Below, piece by piece: positions 35,901 to 46,600 of a stretch of DNA of 64,000 nt. A program made the translations under genes and the position numbers. A model generated the notes under the pieces. It worked only from the letters and a program-made list of their open reading frames with translations, had not been told where the DNA came from and did no database searches. The stretch is taken from the NCBI GenBank assembly GCA_039621445.1, contig CP154956.1:31130667-31194666 (forward strand), in the 5' to 3' direction. Source of the stretch: Euglena gracilis (Eukaryota > Euglenida > Euglenophyceae > Euglenales). How positions within the stretch are numbered: position 1 is the stretch's first letter; every line of letters starts with the position of its first letter.

Positions 35901-38900
35901 AAAAAGGCTTTGCAGGGGGGGGTACCCTCTTCCCCCTGGTCGGTCAAGTGGGGGGGTCGGGACTCCCTGCGGTCGGGGGGGGGGGGGACATACCCCCACC
36001 TGATTCATAGAACCCTCCTTTATATCGAATCCTGGGGGGACCCTCAGTGCAGGCCAGATGAAGGGGGGGTGACCTCTGCCTCCGGGAGCGTCAGGGGCGC
36101 GGCTTTGGCGGCGTCGACGCGGAAGCACGCCCAGTAGGCGTTGCCGTCTGGGGCCAGGCCGCGCGCGTGCAGCCGCCGGAACGCGTCCCACAGGTCCCCC
36201 GGGCGGTCCTGCCCCGCGACGGCCGCCGCCGTTAGCGCCCGCCCTTCGACGGTTGCCTCCCGCGGGAACAGAGCCCCTTCCCCACCAAATGGGCAGGGCG
36301 GGATGGAAACTGAGTCAATGTGACCCCGGAAATGTCATGCACCCTAGGCATGCTCGTTGGCTGGCCCGCCTGGCGAAATGCCTCCTCGGGTTCTGACTGA
36401 GGTGCTGGTCGCAGGCAACTCCTGGGGTGGGGTCTCACCATCCTTGTGGTTAATATTGTTTCTGTTGCTGGAAGTACTGTTTGCACCTCTCTCGGACACA
36501 CAAATTCATATGTACACACCGGGCTGGGCTGAAAAACCAACCCCCCCCCCCCCCGGGATGCCCAGTTGTCCCGGATGACCTTCTTTTTCTCACCCTGCCC
36601 CCTGCACTGCCTGTTTCTTTTCTCAAACTCTGACACAAATTCTCGCCATTGAACCACCCCGTAACTTGGAGGGGTGTTTGGCATGCAACACCACACCCTT
36701 CGTCCCATCCCTGTACACACCAGAGGCGGCGTCTCGGAGTCCAGGGGGCCGGTGATGGGCGCCAGCCGAGCGCTCCACTCCGCGTCCAGCTCGAGGCAGG
36801 GCGGCGGTGGGGGCGGGGCGGAGACCGGGTGTCCCGCCTCCGGGAACAGCAGCGGGCTCTGCCGGTTCAGCAGGATGCGGCCCCCTGGCGCCGGGGGAGG
36901 GGGGGCCGCACGGGGCGGGCTCCGGCGAGCCACAGTGGCCCGGGTGCCCCCCCCCCCCCCCGCAGGCCCGCCCCGGTGGAAACGTTGCTGGAACTCTCTG
37001 GTCAGTCAGTGACACCGAATGTGGAAAGTGCACGTCGGTGCGCACCACGGGAGGGGCCCCAGCCGCATCGACCATCCGGACCAGTCTGGACGCAGCCAGG
37101 GATCGATATAAGGACAGGTGGGGGGGGGTGGTCCGGACCCCCCCCCCTGCGGGCCAGGGGGGGGGGGGAGGGGGGGGGGACCCCCCCCCCACCTAAACCA
37201 TGCACGCCCTCCTTATATCGAACCCTGGACGCAGCCCTCCTGGGTGGCCAACGGGTTTGATTCCGAAAAGCAAGCGCCAGGCGCACACTTTGGGCCTTTT
37301 GGATATCAACGTAAAGACGCTTTGAAAGGTTGAGGGGGGGACGTCACACCGGTCTCCCCGACGTACACGTCCGCGGTCGGCAGCATCGGGATCCGGGCCA
37401 GCAGCGTCGACTTCCGCCCTGCCACAGCATCGCCCGACAACGCCCAGGACAAAGAGCGAGAGTGCCCCGCCACGGAACCAGGCTCCAGGGGGTGCAGCAC
37501 CGTGGACGGGCTGGGGATGGGTGCTCCCCGGGCTGTTTGGGAACAGTGGGTCAACCTCCCACCTGGGAGGTTGAGGCGACCCCTCCCCACAATACGATGA
37601 CACGGCGCATGGGAAAATTCCTTCGGCAGAGAACAATTTATTCACCGAGAACTTGGCGCCACTGGAAACCACTTTCTGGGATTTTCCATTCCACCATGGG
37701 CGGACAGGAACCACCCGTCTTTCCCAGAAAGGAACCAACAATCTTTCCCGGGCGACCGCGATGGCCGATGCGGGGGCCACACCGGCGGTGACGATGACAA
37801 ACAGCACCCCCTGGCCCCGCAGCCGCTGGAGCAGCTCGTGGGTCCCCAGCCAGCCCCGCTTCCTCCCGGGGCGTCTGGGACGGCAGGCGGCGTTGCCGCC
37901 AAAAGGGAGCCAGCAGTGCCTCCCGTCTCCGGGTGGAAAACCCCTGGGGTGTGGGGGGGGGAGGCATGTGCACCCAAAAATGTTGCCACGATGAGAGATA
38001 CAAAGATGATCGAAATCGCCGGTGGACAAGAAACATATTAAGTTTCACAAAGCACACGTGTGGACTCCTCCTACGCGTCGGTCAGGCTTCTTTTAAACCC
38101 CACGGGGGGGGGGGCCGTCTGTCATCCGTTGCAATGCAGTGGCTGTCGGAATGCAGCCGTTTCTGACTCCGACGCTGCTCTTGTGAGGGGCGGGGACCCT
38201 TGAGAGATGGCGTCACCGAAGGATGGTGCATCAGAACCTTGGCAACCAGCCGGCGAAGGGGGCGATGGGGCGGGTGCCATCAACCACCAGCCCACCTCCC
38301 TGCAGGTGGGTTGCAGCCAGCCAAAGTCGGCCGAAAACGGTGAAGAAATTTTTACGGCCCAGCACACCGACTCTAACTTGGCTAGACGGGGACTGTGCCA
38401 CTTGGAGAGCGATGTGAGGTTCGCATGTTCACACAGGTGTTAAGTGAGTCCATGTCCCCAGCCCAACCGGCCTCCGCAGAGCCGTTTTGCATAAGGGTGG
38501 AAGCGTGGTGTATTAAATCGAGACCATAGGCGGACTGCCTTGGAGATGCAAACTGGTCAAGGCATTCCAGTAGGTTGGCCAGCGGATACATCTGCCAGCG
38601 AAGTCCTTTGGGAAAGAGCAGATGAGCTTCCGTAAATAAAGCGAACGTTTGATTCCTCAATTTTTCCGGATCTCTTGATTAGCCAAAAAACTTCGGTCCT
38701 TTGCACCCAACCCCATACCTGGACCTCTGGCCTGGGCCACCCTAGGGGGGATTGGACCTCTAGGCAGTTCCAATCCCTACCCACTCACCCCACCTCCCCC
38801 TGGGGGGGTGGGGTGAGTTTTCTTTTTTGAGTTTTTTGAGTTTTCTTTCTTTTTCTTCTGAGTCAAACAAGAAGCCCGGTTGCATTGCTGAGATTCCCCA

Positions 38901-41714
38901 GGGTCTATGTGTTCCTTTCCCCGACACACAGACCGCCTCCCCCCAGCAACCAGAGAGCCCCCCTCCCCCAAGAGGCGGGCCTGCCTCGCAGCGATATGTA
39001 CGCCGGGCCGGCTGTGCTGGAGGGCAACGTGTAGCACGGCCGCTGCTCCCCGGAGGCGGTGTCTGCAAAGGGCGAGGACGGAGGGGCCGGAGCCGGAGCA
39101 ATGGCTGGGGTGGGTTGGGAGCAGACAGACAACCAGACAAACCAGAGTTGGGGCGAGGGGCTGAGGGTGGGTGTTGGGGGGAACGGGGCAGTTGGCTGCC
39201 ACGCGTCAGGCAGCGGTTGACGACGCAGATCGGGAGGGGGACCTGTGTACAGGGCATTGACTTCGGCTGGGCCTCGGCCGGGGATGGATTGCACCTGAGG
39301 GGGCAATATCGGTGGAAATCCACAGCAATTGCCCACACTCAGAGTGACACTCACAAAAACAAATCATGCAGTGCTCTCCCCCCCCCATTCCAACGACCGG
39401 TAACCTCTGTCCTCCGACCGGGGGGGGGGGGTGGTCATTGGACATAAGGTTGTTACCAAAAACGTGTCCTCCGACCGGGGGGTCGGTTGTTGGACAAGGA
39501 GTCAAAAAATTGGCGGTACCCGGGACTCCCCCAAAATCAAATTTCTCATTCCGGCGCTTCACGTCAAAATCTTTGGGCAATTTCGACAATTTTTTTTTGC
39601 CCAAAAAAAGCCAAAAATGGCATTTTGGCCAGTTTTTGGCTGATTTTGGGCTCAAAAATTTAGCCAAACGTCCGAAAAGGTGTCCTCTGACCGGGGGGGG
39701 GGGGTCGTGGGACTAGGGGGTCGTTGGACATGGGGGGGGGGGCTCCACCCCAAAATGAGATCCGGGTCTTATTTTGGGGTCCGTTGCTGGAAACCCCCCG
39801 GGTCATTTTTGGGGGTCTTGTTTTTTTGGTTGATGTCTTCTTTGGGCCCTGGTCGGTCAAAGAAAAAATCCATTCGCGAAGCGCCTCGGCGCTTCGCGCC
39901 GTTTGTAAACTGGTAAGCTGACATTTACCATTGCTTTTGTTTGCACTTCAAAAATCCTAGAATTCTTGAAAATGTATCATTTTCCTGTCTGAAATGTGGG
40001 GTTTTGGTCATTTTCAGGGAAATTTTCACCACCCCCGGCGCTTTGCGCCGTCAGGGAAGGGGGTCTTGTTTTGGGGGGGGGTCATATTTTTGGATTTTTG
40101 CTCGACTAGCCGAGGGCAAGCACCTTCGGTCACCCACCCCTTTGAGCCCCGCATCGCCCTGCATCGCCCTGCATCGCCCTTGCAGCCCTTGAAGGTGTAC
40201 CTATAAAGCCTACTGCTTTTGCCACTCTAGCCCACTTTTGGCTACTTTTGGCCACCTCTGGTTGCTTTTTGACCACTTTGGCCACTTTGACCACTTTTGA
40301 CTGCTTTTTGCCCATTTTGAGAAACTTTTGCTACTTTTTGACCACTTTTGCCCATTTCCAACCACCTTTGCAGCTTTTTGACCACTTTTGGCCCCTTTTG
40401 CCTGCTTTTTGACCACTTTTGACAACTTTTGTTGCTTTTCGACCACTTTTGCCCACGTTTGCTACTTTTTGCCCACTTTTGGACATTGTTGCAGCTTTTT
40501 GATCACTTTCACTTTTTTGCCCACTTTTGCTGCTTTTTGCCCACTTTTGCCCACCTTTTTACCACTTTTGCTGCTTTCTGACCAGTTTGCCCCACGTTTG
40601 CCTACTTTTTGACCACTTTTTGACCACTTTTGCTGCTTTTTGCCGGCACAGGATGTGGTGCAGAGGTTAAACCAGCAACATCCAAGGAACGCCACGGCAA
40701 AGTGTGGCCGTATCCGACCAGTCGATTGTGTTGTCCAATCTGGCTTTGGCTGAGTCTTCCACTGCGTCTTGTCTCATTGCATCTTGTCTAACATCTGCAT
40801 CTTGTCCACCATCTGCTTCTTGTCCTCGACATCCACTCGCGCCTTTGTGTATTAAATTCGCGGCTCGTTGGATGCCAATCGTTCCAAAGGCGCAGTATGC
40901 GCACCCTACACATGCGCACATGCGCACCCTACAAGCATCCTCAGATTCACATGCCCTACAAGCATCCACGGATGCACATGATCATGCACATGCCTACAAC
41001 CGCGAGTACAATCGCCGGTTTATCCCACAACTTAAGATACTCCCCATAACCTCCCTCTCCCACTGGAGCTTCCACTCCAGGATTCACTCAGGGAAGGCCA
41101 GACGAGCCAGGGAGGAACATCGTAAGACTCAGGTACGAAGCAAGCACCAATGTGGAGGCTGTACGCAGGTATGTAGCAGGGGCACGACACCTTTGGCTCC
41201 ACGGGAGTCACACACCTCCCGGAGGGGGACGGAGAGGTCCAGCACGGCAGCAGAGGCAGAGGCACGGGCAGACAGGCAGAAAGGCAGGCTGGAGTGGTCT
41301 GCGAGGGAGGGAGGGACGAGACAACAGAGGTGTACCCAGCAGTGTGGGCCCAAATATGGACCCCACTTCAGCCATCAAAAATCCCCGCATCCAAAAAATC
41401 CAAAAAAAATCCCCGCATCGCCCTGCATCGCCCTGCATCGGAACCCCACCTTTGGCCTCCAAAATTCCCGCATCGCCCTGCATCGCCCTGCATCGCCGAA
41501 GGTGCTTGGCCGAGGGGGGGGGGGTCATATTTTTGGGGTTTTTTTGGGGGCGGATCTCATTTGTGGGGGGAGGTTAAAAGAAAACAAACCAAACCAAAAC
41601 CAAAAAAAGAGAGCAAAACACCACCAAATCATGACAGTAAAACACAGAAGAGTGGAAAAAGTGTGACACACACGCACACACACAGACCCACAAACACACC
41701 ACAAGACACACACA

Positions 41715-41755
<41 letters not shown>

Positions 41756-41882
41756 CACACTCACACACATACGGCACATACACAGGCACATACAATGGGC
41801 ACACGTGGGCATAGGAGGCTATCTCAGAATGGAAATGCACCAGGGTGCCATCCAGGTCGCTGAACAACACCTTCCGGTAGGG
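32947..41882 (-). CDS. HAD-superfamily hydrolase (Cof/subfamily IIB-like)
   Basis: Exons on the minus strand: 41882-~41841 (KVLFSDLDGTL, motif I with the nucleophile and acid/base Asp); about 39062-38970 (DTASGEQRPCYTLPSSTAGP, AYIS); 37862-~37757 (THELLQRLRGQGVLFVIVTA, motif II Thr); 37418-37350 (STLLARIPMLPTADVYVGET); 36884-36721 (GRILLNRQSPLLFPEAG, then LELDAEWSARLAPITGPLD); 36256-36074 (DLWDAFRRLHARGLAPDGNA); 35596-35501 (VALREVCAALPETLASASNL, GKTDFFPA); 34698-34534 (SQGNAVRHLLARFGVPQADS, FALFDDDNDLPMAQAVG, motif IV); 33944-33888 (VRTLTASVRQAVEANPSWK); 33021-32947 (VATKQGVLATEEMLEALLAL, stop). From 37418 onward phases agree at every junction with GT donors and AG acceptors. The first three junctions are not settled. 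This family removes phosphate from sugar or nucleotide phosphates; the substrate here is unknown. Probably cytosolic: no signal seen. Confidence 0.87.
33037..33398. mobile_element. CATACC-ended element, copy 1
   Basis: 362 bp, left end CATACCATTGCTTAGCGACC, right end TTAAGCAATGGTGTG. Flanks GGTGGGAG and GGCGGGCG, six of eight matching. Contains repeated CAGTCAGTCACT words and the hairpin TGGCGCCTTCGGCGCCA. It lies 15 bp from the last HAD exon, inside the intron. Confidence 0.75.
33520..33776. repeat. Dispersed repeat with CCGACCGGGG and TTGGACAT words, copy 1
   Basis: Shares TGGCCAATTTTGGCTGATTT-like core, a GGCGCTTCGC hairpin half and the GTCCGACCGGGG...TTGGACATGGGG end with 39396-39734 and 45238-45705. 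Exact ends not resolved. Lies in the last HAD intron. Confidence 0.7.
34060..34445. repeat. Dispersed repeat with GGTCTTATTTTTGG words, copy 1
   Basis: Matches 39735-40120 over its length, including the hairpin GGCGCTTCGCGCCGTCAGGG and repeated GGGGGGTCTTATTTT blocks. Fills most of a HAD intron. No clear target duplication. Confidence 0.7.
37097..37227. mobile_element. 131-bp CAG...CTG mini-element
   Basis: Ends CAGGGATCGATATAAGGA and its inverse TCCTTATATCGAACCCTG. Perfect 8-bp direct repeat GACGCAGC at 37089-37096 and 37228-37235. The middle is almost only G- and C-runs. A related right end lies near 36010-36033. It sits in a HAD intron. Confidence 0.9.
39396..40120. repeat. Two dispersed repeats abutting, in a HAD intron
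   Basis: 39396-39734 matches the CCGACCGGGG family (33520, 45238). 39735-40120 matches the GGTCTTATTTT family (34060). Both carry GGCGC...GCGCC hairpins. Confidence 0.7.
40135..40650. repeat. Degenerate TTTTGACCACTTTTGC minisatellite
   Basis: About 450 bp of loosely repeated units of roughly 18-40 bp built from TTTTGACCAC, TTTTGCC and GCTGC words, preceded at 40146-40180 by GCATCGCCCT iterations. Confidence 0.85.
41395..41500. repeat. GCATCGCCCT short tandem repeats
   Basis: Two blocks of the decamer-like unit separated by unique sequence; the same unit occurs at 40146-40180. Confidence 0.8.
41660..41775. repeat. (CA)n microsatellite
   Basis: CA tract with CGCA and CTCA variants, immediately downstream of the HAD motif-I exon on the minus strand. 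Confidence 0.93.
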
Positions 41883-41913
41883 CTGGGAAGGGGAAACCAC
41901 GAGACACTCCAGG

Positions 41914-42195
41914 CAGGCTCCTTTTTAAGACTGGGGGGGATGGGGTGTCCCGCGCCCCCCCTGGCTCTGGCGCTCCCCTGGGGGGGGGAGGGTCCCGCGC
42001 CACCCACCCAGGGTGGCGTGGGAAAAATCGGGCCCGTTAAAGGCAATTTTCAAAAATTATCGGCGCTTTGCGCCGAAAAGGTATACCCGGTGCCTCCGGC
42101 GCAGGACCGCCCCCGGGGGGGGGGGTCCGGCCCGGACCCACCCATCCCCCCTTCCCCCCCCCCCGGGGGGGTCTTCTGACTTAAAAAGAAGCCTG
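41914..42195. mobile_element. AAGACC-like CAG...CTG element, CAGGCT variant
   Basis: 282 bp, CAGGCTCCTTTTTAAGACTG to GACTTAAAAAGAAGCCTG. Flanks ACTCCAGG and ACTCCCTG, six of eight. Core contains AAAGGCAATTTTCAAAAATT and the hairpin CGGCGCTTTGCGCCG. Lies just upstream of the first recognised HAD exon. Confidence 0.8.
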
Positions 42196-43650
42196 ACTCC
42201 CTGGAGCACAGGGCAGGTCAGCCACAATTTCTGACAGTTTCCCGCGCGGGGGAGGACACTGCTGCAACTGGCCCTGTAACAATAGGAAAAAAGTTGCAAC
42301 CAATAGTCCACCTGTAAACCTCAGACCAGGGGGCAATCCTTGGTGGTGGGAGAGGAGGACTTGCGAGGCATTTCCGAAAGAGAATTTCCGTTAGCACGCT
42401 CTGAGGCACCACTCCAAATCCAACCAACTCTTGGGAGGCTGGGAGAAAGATATCCTTTTGTTTGGAAAAGAAATCCTTTGTAGACAGTTGGGAAACGAAG
42501 AACGGAGACGCACCTTCATTTTAAATGTGACGAGCGAAGACAATCAAAGACATGATAGAAATGATAACCTGAAAAAGAAAAAAAAATGCCCTACAAGGCA
42601 ACACACATGCACACCATTCAAACACCAATCAGCAATCAACACAAATGAGCAACATAAAATATTGAAAAAAAACACCAAGGGAGACGGGGGGGGGAAATTC
42701 AAATCCTGAGGGAAATCCTCCCAACTGGCCTCCCAACTGGCCACTTGTCTGCAACAGTACTAGAAGACAATCTCTCTGTGTCTTTGCTATTCCCTTTCAC
42801 CCCAAATTCTCATGGGTTTTTGCAGATCAGGCTGACCAGCCGGGGACAATCGTGCATCCCGATCAATGTGCACCGATGCCACAAGCAGACACGGTGTGAA
42901 ATGACATCACACTGAAATGCCTGGTGACGACATCACACTCACTTGGCTTGCACCGCATCCAACGGGGGGGGGGGCATGCTTCTCAAAGAGGTGGCGGTGG
43001 GGGTCTTGGGGGGAGGCAGGGCGGCAATGTCAACAACGTTGGGCAGGGCCACACAGGCAACCCCCGACCGCCGGTCGCCCAACCAAGTCAAGGACACACA
43101 GATGCTGTTCACTTATAGGGGGTTGGGGCTCATGCAGGAAGGTAGGGGTTGGGAATGACTGAATGAGAGCTGTCATAGGATGGATCATGGCTCTCCAACA
43201 GGATATGTGTGCAGGTTTTGCAGGGTTCTGTTGTGGTCCTATCCACACACAAAACAACTGGTCTAGGGGGGTAAATACCCACCCTCAAAAAAGCAGCAAA
43301 AAACCCCCAAAAAATCAAATAAAAACAAAGAAACAAAAAAAATGATTTCATTCAATTTCAGCAGTCTGGGAAGAACGAAAGCAACCAAAAAATATAATGT
43401 TATAACTTGGAAACAATTTTATTCAAAAAATGTCCAAATTGTTGGTCAAAAAACTGAAAAAAAAATTGCGGAAATATTTGATCACAAGGAAAGATCTGCC
43501 AAAAATTGAGAGTTCTTTCGGTGTTTTGCGGTTTTGGCAGAATTTGTTTTTGTGTGTGTGCGTGTGTGCATGTGTGTGTGTTTTCCTCACTGGCAATTTT
43601 TCGAATTCTTCTGGACATTGATTTCAATTGAAAGAACACTTGCGCTCTCC
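42196..43650. other. Intergenic region between kinase and HAD genes
   Basis: About 1.5 kb between the kinase stop and the upstream element of the HAD gene. Mostly A-rich unique sequence. No gene found. It may hold the 5' end of the HAD gene. Confidence 0.4.
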
Positions 43651-46600
43651 CTATGGCAGTCCACGCCAGTCGCGCCCTTCACCCCGGAGCTGCCACCCCG
43701 CCCCCGGCCCTCCCTGCCCTCCCTGCCCAGGGGGGTCCCACGGGTGGGCGTTGAGGTAGTCCTCCACCCGCCGGCGGGCCGGGATGCCCCCCACCCCGGG
43801 CTGCTCGATGCTGAACGACGCCGCCACGTTGGCGGCGGACGTTCGCAGGCCGCTGGGGGGGAGCCCCCCCCCCCAGGTCTGTGTGCCATCAAAGGCTGTT
43901 TTTTTCACTTGGGGGGTCGGGACCCAATCCACCTGCCCACCCCAGGGGGGCGGAGGGGCTCGGGGGGGGACCACTTATTGGGGGTCAATTTTTTGGGCCC
44001 AAAACTTTGTTTGGTGCAAAAAATGGAAGAAAACAACACCTTCCACGGGGGTGCCATTCGTCCCAGCCGTAACCAATTAAAGAAAAAGATGTGGCCCCGG
44101 CCCCAGGAGGGGTTGTGAAAAAGCAGGGAGGGAAGAAGGAGGGGCGGCAATTCTCTTTCCCAAATTATGCGGGATTATGCGGTAATTGTGCGGCCCAGAA
44201 TAGCCCGAAAATAGCCCGATTGATCCAATATGAATGAAATTGACCTGGTCAAATCAAAATTTGGCAAAATTTGTAAATAGTTGCAATTTCCCTATTTTTT
44301 TGCATTTTGATTGGCAACTTTGCACAGTTGTTCTTTTTTTGCAAGGAAGGATGGATGTGGGGATGCCTATTTTTTCTCATTTTTGTGCAACTTTTGCGAA
44401 TCCTCATTTTTTTTCGCATTTTTTGTCATTTTTGTTTATTTGTGATTTTTTTGAAACTTTTTGAAATTGAAATTTTCCTCAAATCTTCATAAGAATCCTT
44501 CAATCTGGTGCCATTTTTGCATGTTTTTGAGTATTTTTCTGTTTTTTTTGCGCCTTTTTTCTGGGATTTTGAGCTTTTTTTTTCCAAGGCCGGGGTTGCG
44601 CATCCCCCCCCTCCGTGATGGATCTGCAGCCATTGGTGTCGTGAGGCATTTACCATTGAGTAAAAAAAACAGAGAAGAAAGGAATGCAAAATTTTTGTAA
44701 TAAGTGTAAATTTTTTGAGTGCATTGGTTTAGTGTGGAACTATTTTTGATAAAACATGCAGACGTTTTGGTATCAAGTGCAAACATTACTGAGATAAAGT
44801 GCACCGCCTGCCTCAAATGGAAGTTTTCAGGGAATTTCGACTAGACCAGAGGAGATAGGGTCCAAGCCTGCTGGCTGGAGAATCTGATGGGTGGAAAAAA
44901 GCTGATGTGTGGACCCCATCCCTCAGGAGATGGGGATCCGGCTGGCCGGTGCAATGAACCCAGGTGCTACCCCAAAACAGGCAAACACTCAAATCCGGCT
45001 GGGTTGGATTCTTCAGCCAATTTTTTGAGATGAAAAGGTAGGGTGACCTCCGGCTTAAGAAATTCCCCGCTTCCCATTTGACTGTCCAATAACAACACTC
45101 CTCTGGAATGCAATGAGCCAAGAAATGAAATTCAAAGAAACATTGAATAAATTACAAAAGTCGATGAAATTGGGTGAGGGAAGAAGAGCATTTGCTGTGG
45201 AAGGAAGTCTAAAACTGCCCCCCTTATCAGCCTATGTTCAACGACCGGTAACTTCTGTTCTCCGACCGGGGGGGTTGGTCTGGACATAGGGCTGTGACGA
45301 AAAACGTGTCCTCCGACCAGGGGGGGGGGGGGGGGGCTGGTCGTTGGACAAGGGGTCAAAAAAAATCCGTGGATGCCTAAGGCTCCACCCCTCCACAAAA
45401 GACTAAATTTTTCCTTCCGGCGCTTCGCGCCAAAAAAATGAGCAATTTTGACAAATTTTTGCCCAAAAAGTGCCTTTTTGGCCAATTTTGGCCGATTTTG
45501 GGCACAATTTTTTTTCCGGCCCGGCGCTTCGAAACGGGACCAAAAACTTGGCCAAACCTCCAAAAAGTGTCCTCCGACACTTTTTGCCGAATGGCCGAAA
45601 ATGGCCGAAAACGGGCATTTTTGGCCATTTTTGGGGGTCCCGAAAAAATTTTTTGGCGCTTCGCGCCGGTCACTGGAAAAAAATTTTCCACTAGCTAGCC
45701 CTGCTTGCAGACCCCCCCCCCCCCGGAGGGGGGGTCTGCTAGAAAACCCACTAGCCAAATTTGGACTAGCTGCAGTCCAGCCCCCCCCCCCCGGGGGGGT
45801 ACTGCAATCCCTTAAGCAAATGCCTGCTCAACATCCTCCTCCATAAATACATTCAACCGGTGCGGAACTTGTGGCTGAAACTGACCCCTTCTAACAACCT
45901 CATAAATTCTCCCGTAAATTCTCTCATAAATAATTTTGAATAAAAATATTTATGAATCAGTGCATTCCTGCGTAAGAAAACACATGGTTTTTTTAGAAAT
46001 GTGTGGAAAATTTCACCCTACAGGGTACCAGCTACCCCAAAGAGTCGCCCAACTAGGGTTAATACACATGGGGGGGCCCTCGCTCGGCGCCTTCGGCGCC
46101 TCGCTCGGGTCCCCCCATGTTTTTAACCCTAGTTGGGCGACTCTTTGGGTTCGCTGTGTACCCTGTAGAGGGAAACATAGCAACGATGAGCGGGATGGTT
46201 GCAACCATTGGGGATGCAATCTTAACCCTAACCCTATTCCTTCTAATAACCTCAGGAATTCTCCCGGTAAAACGCGTGGAAAATTTCCCTGTAGAGACCA
46301 CAAAGAGTCGGCCAACTAGGGTTAATACACATCGGGGGATCCTCGCTCTTTGCTTTCTTCCAAATTGTGCCAGTGAAAGACAAAAAAAAAACAAAGAAGC
46401 AGAATCAAGAACAATGAAGCATGATAACAAACTCCAAAAAAAAGACTTGCAACTGATACCTGAATGCATGTACAAAGGAGGAGGATCGTTCGAGGTCGTT
46501 CGAGGAGGATCAATATCCTCCTCGAATGTTGTTCGAGGTCGTTCGAGGAGGATCAATATCCTCCTCGAACGTTGCTCGAGGTCGTTCGAGGAGGATCAAT

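Noticed and set aside
35710-36033. Another CAG...CTG element in the HAD gene
   Set aside because: The right end resembles 37227, but I could not find a matching left end or duplication.
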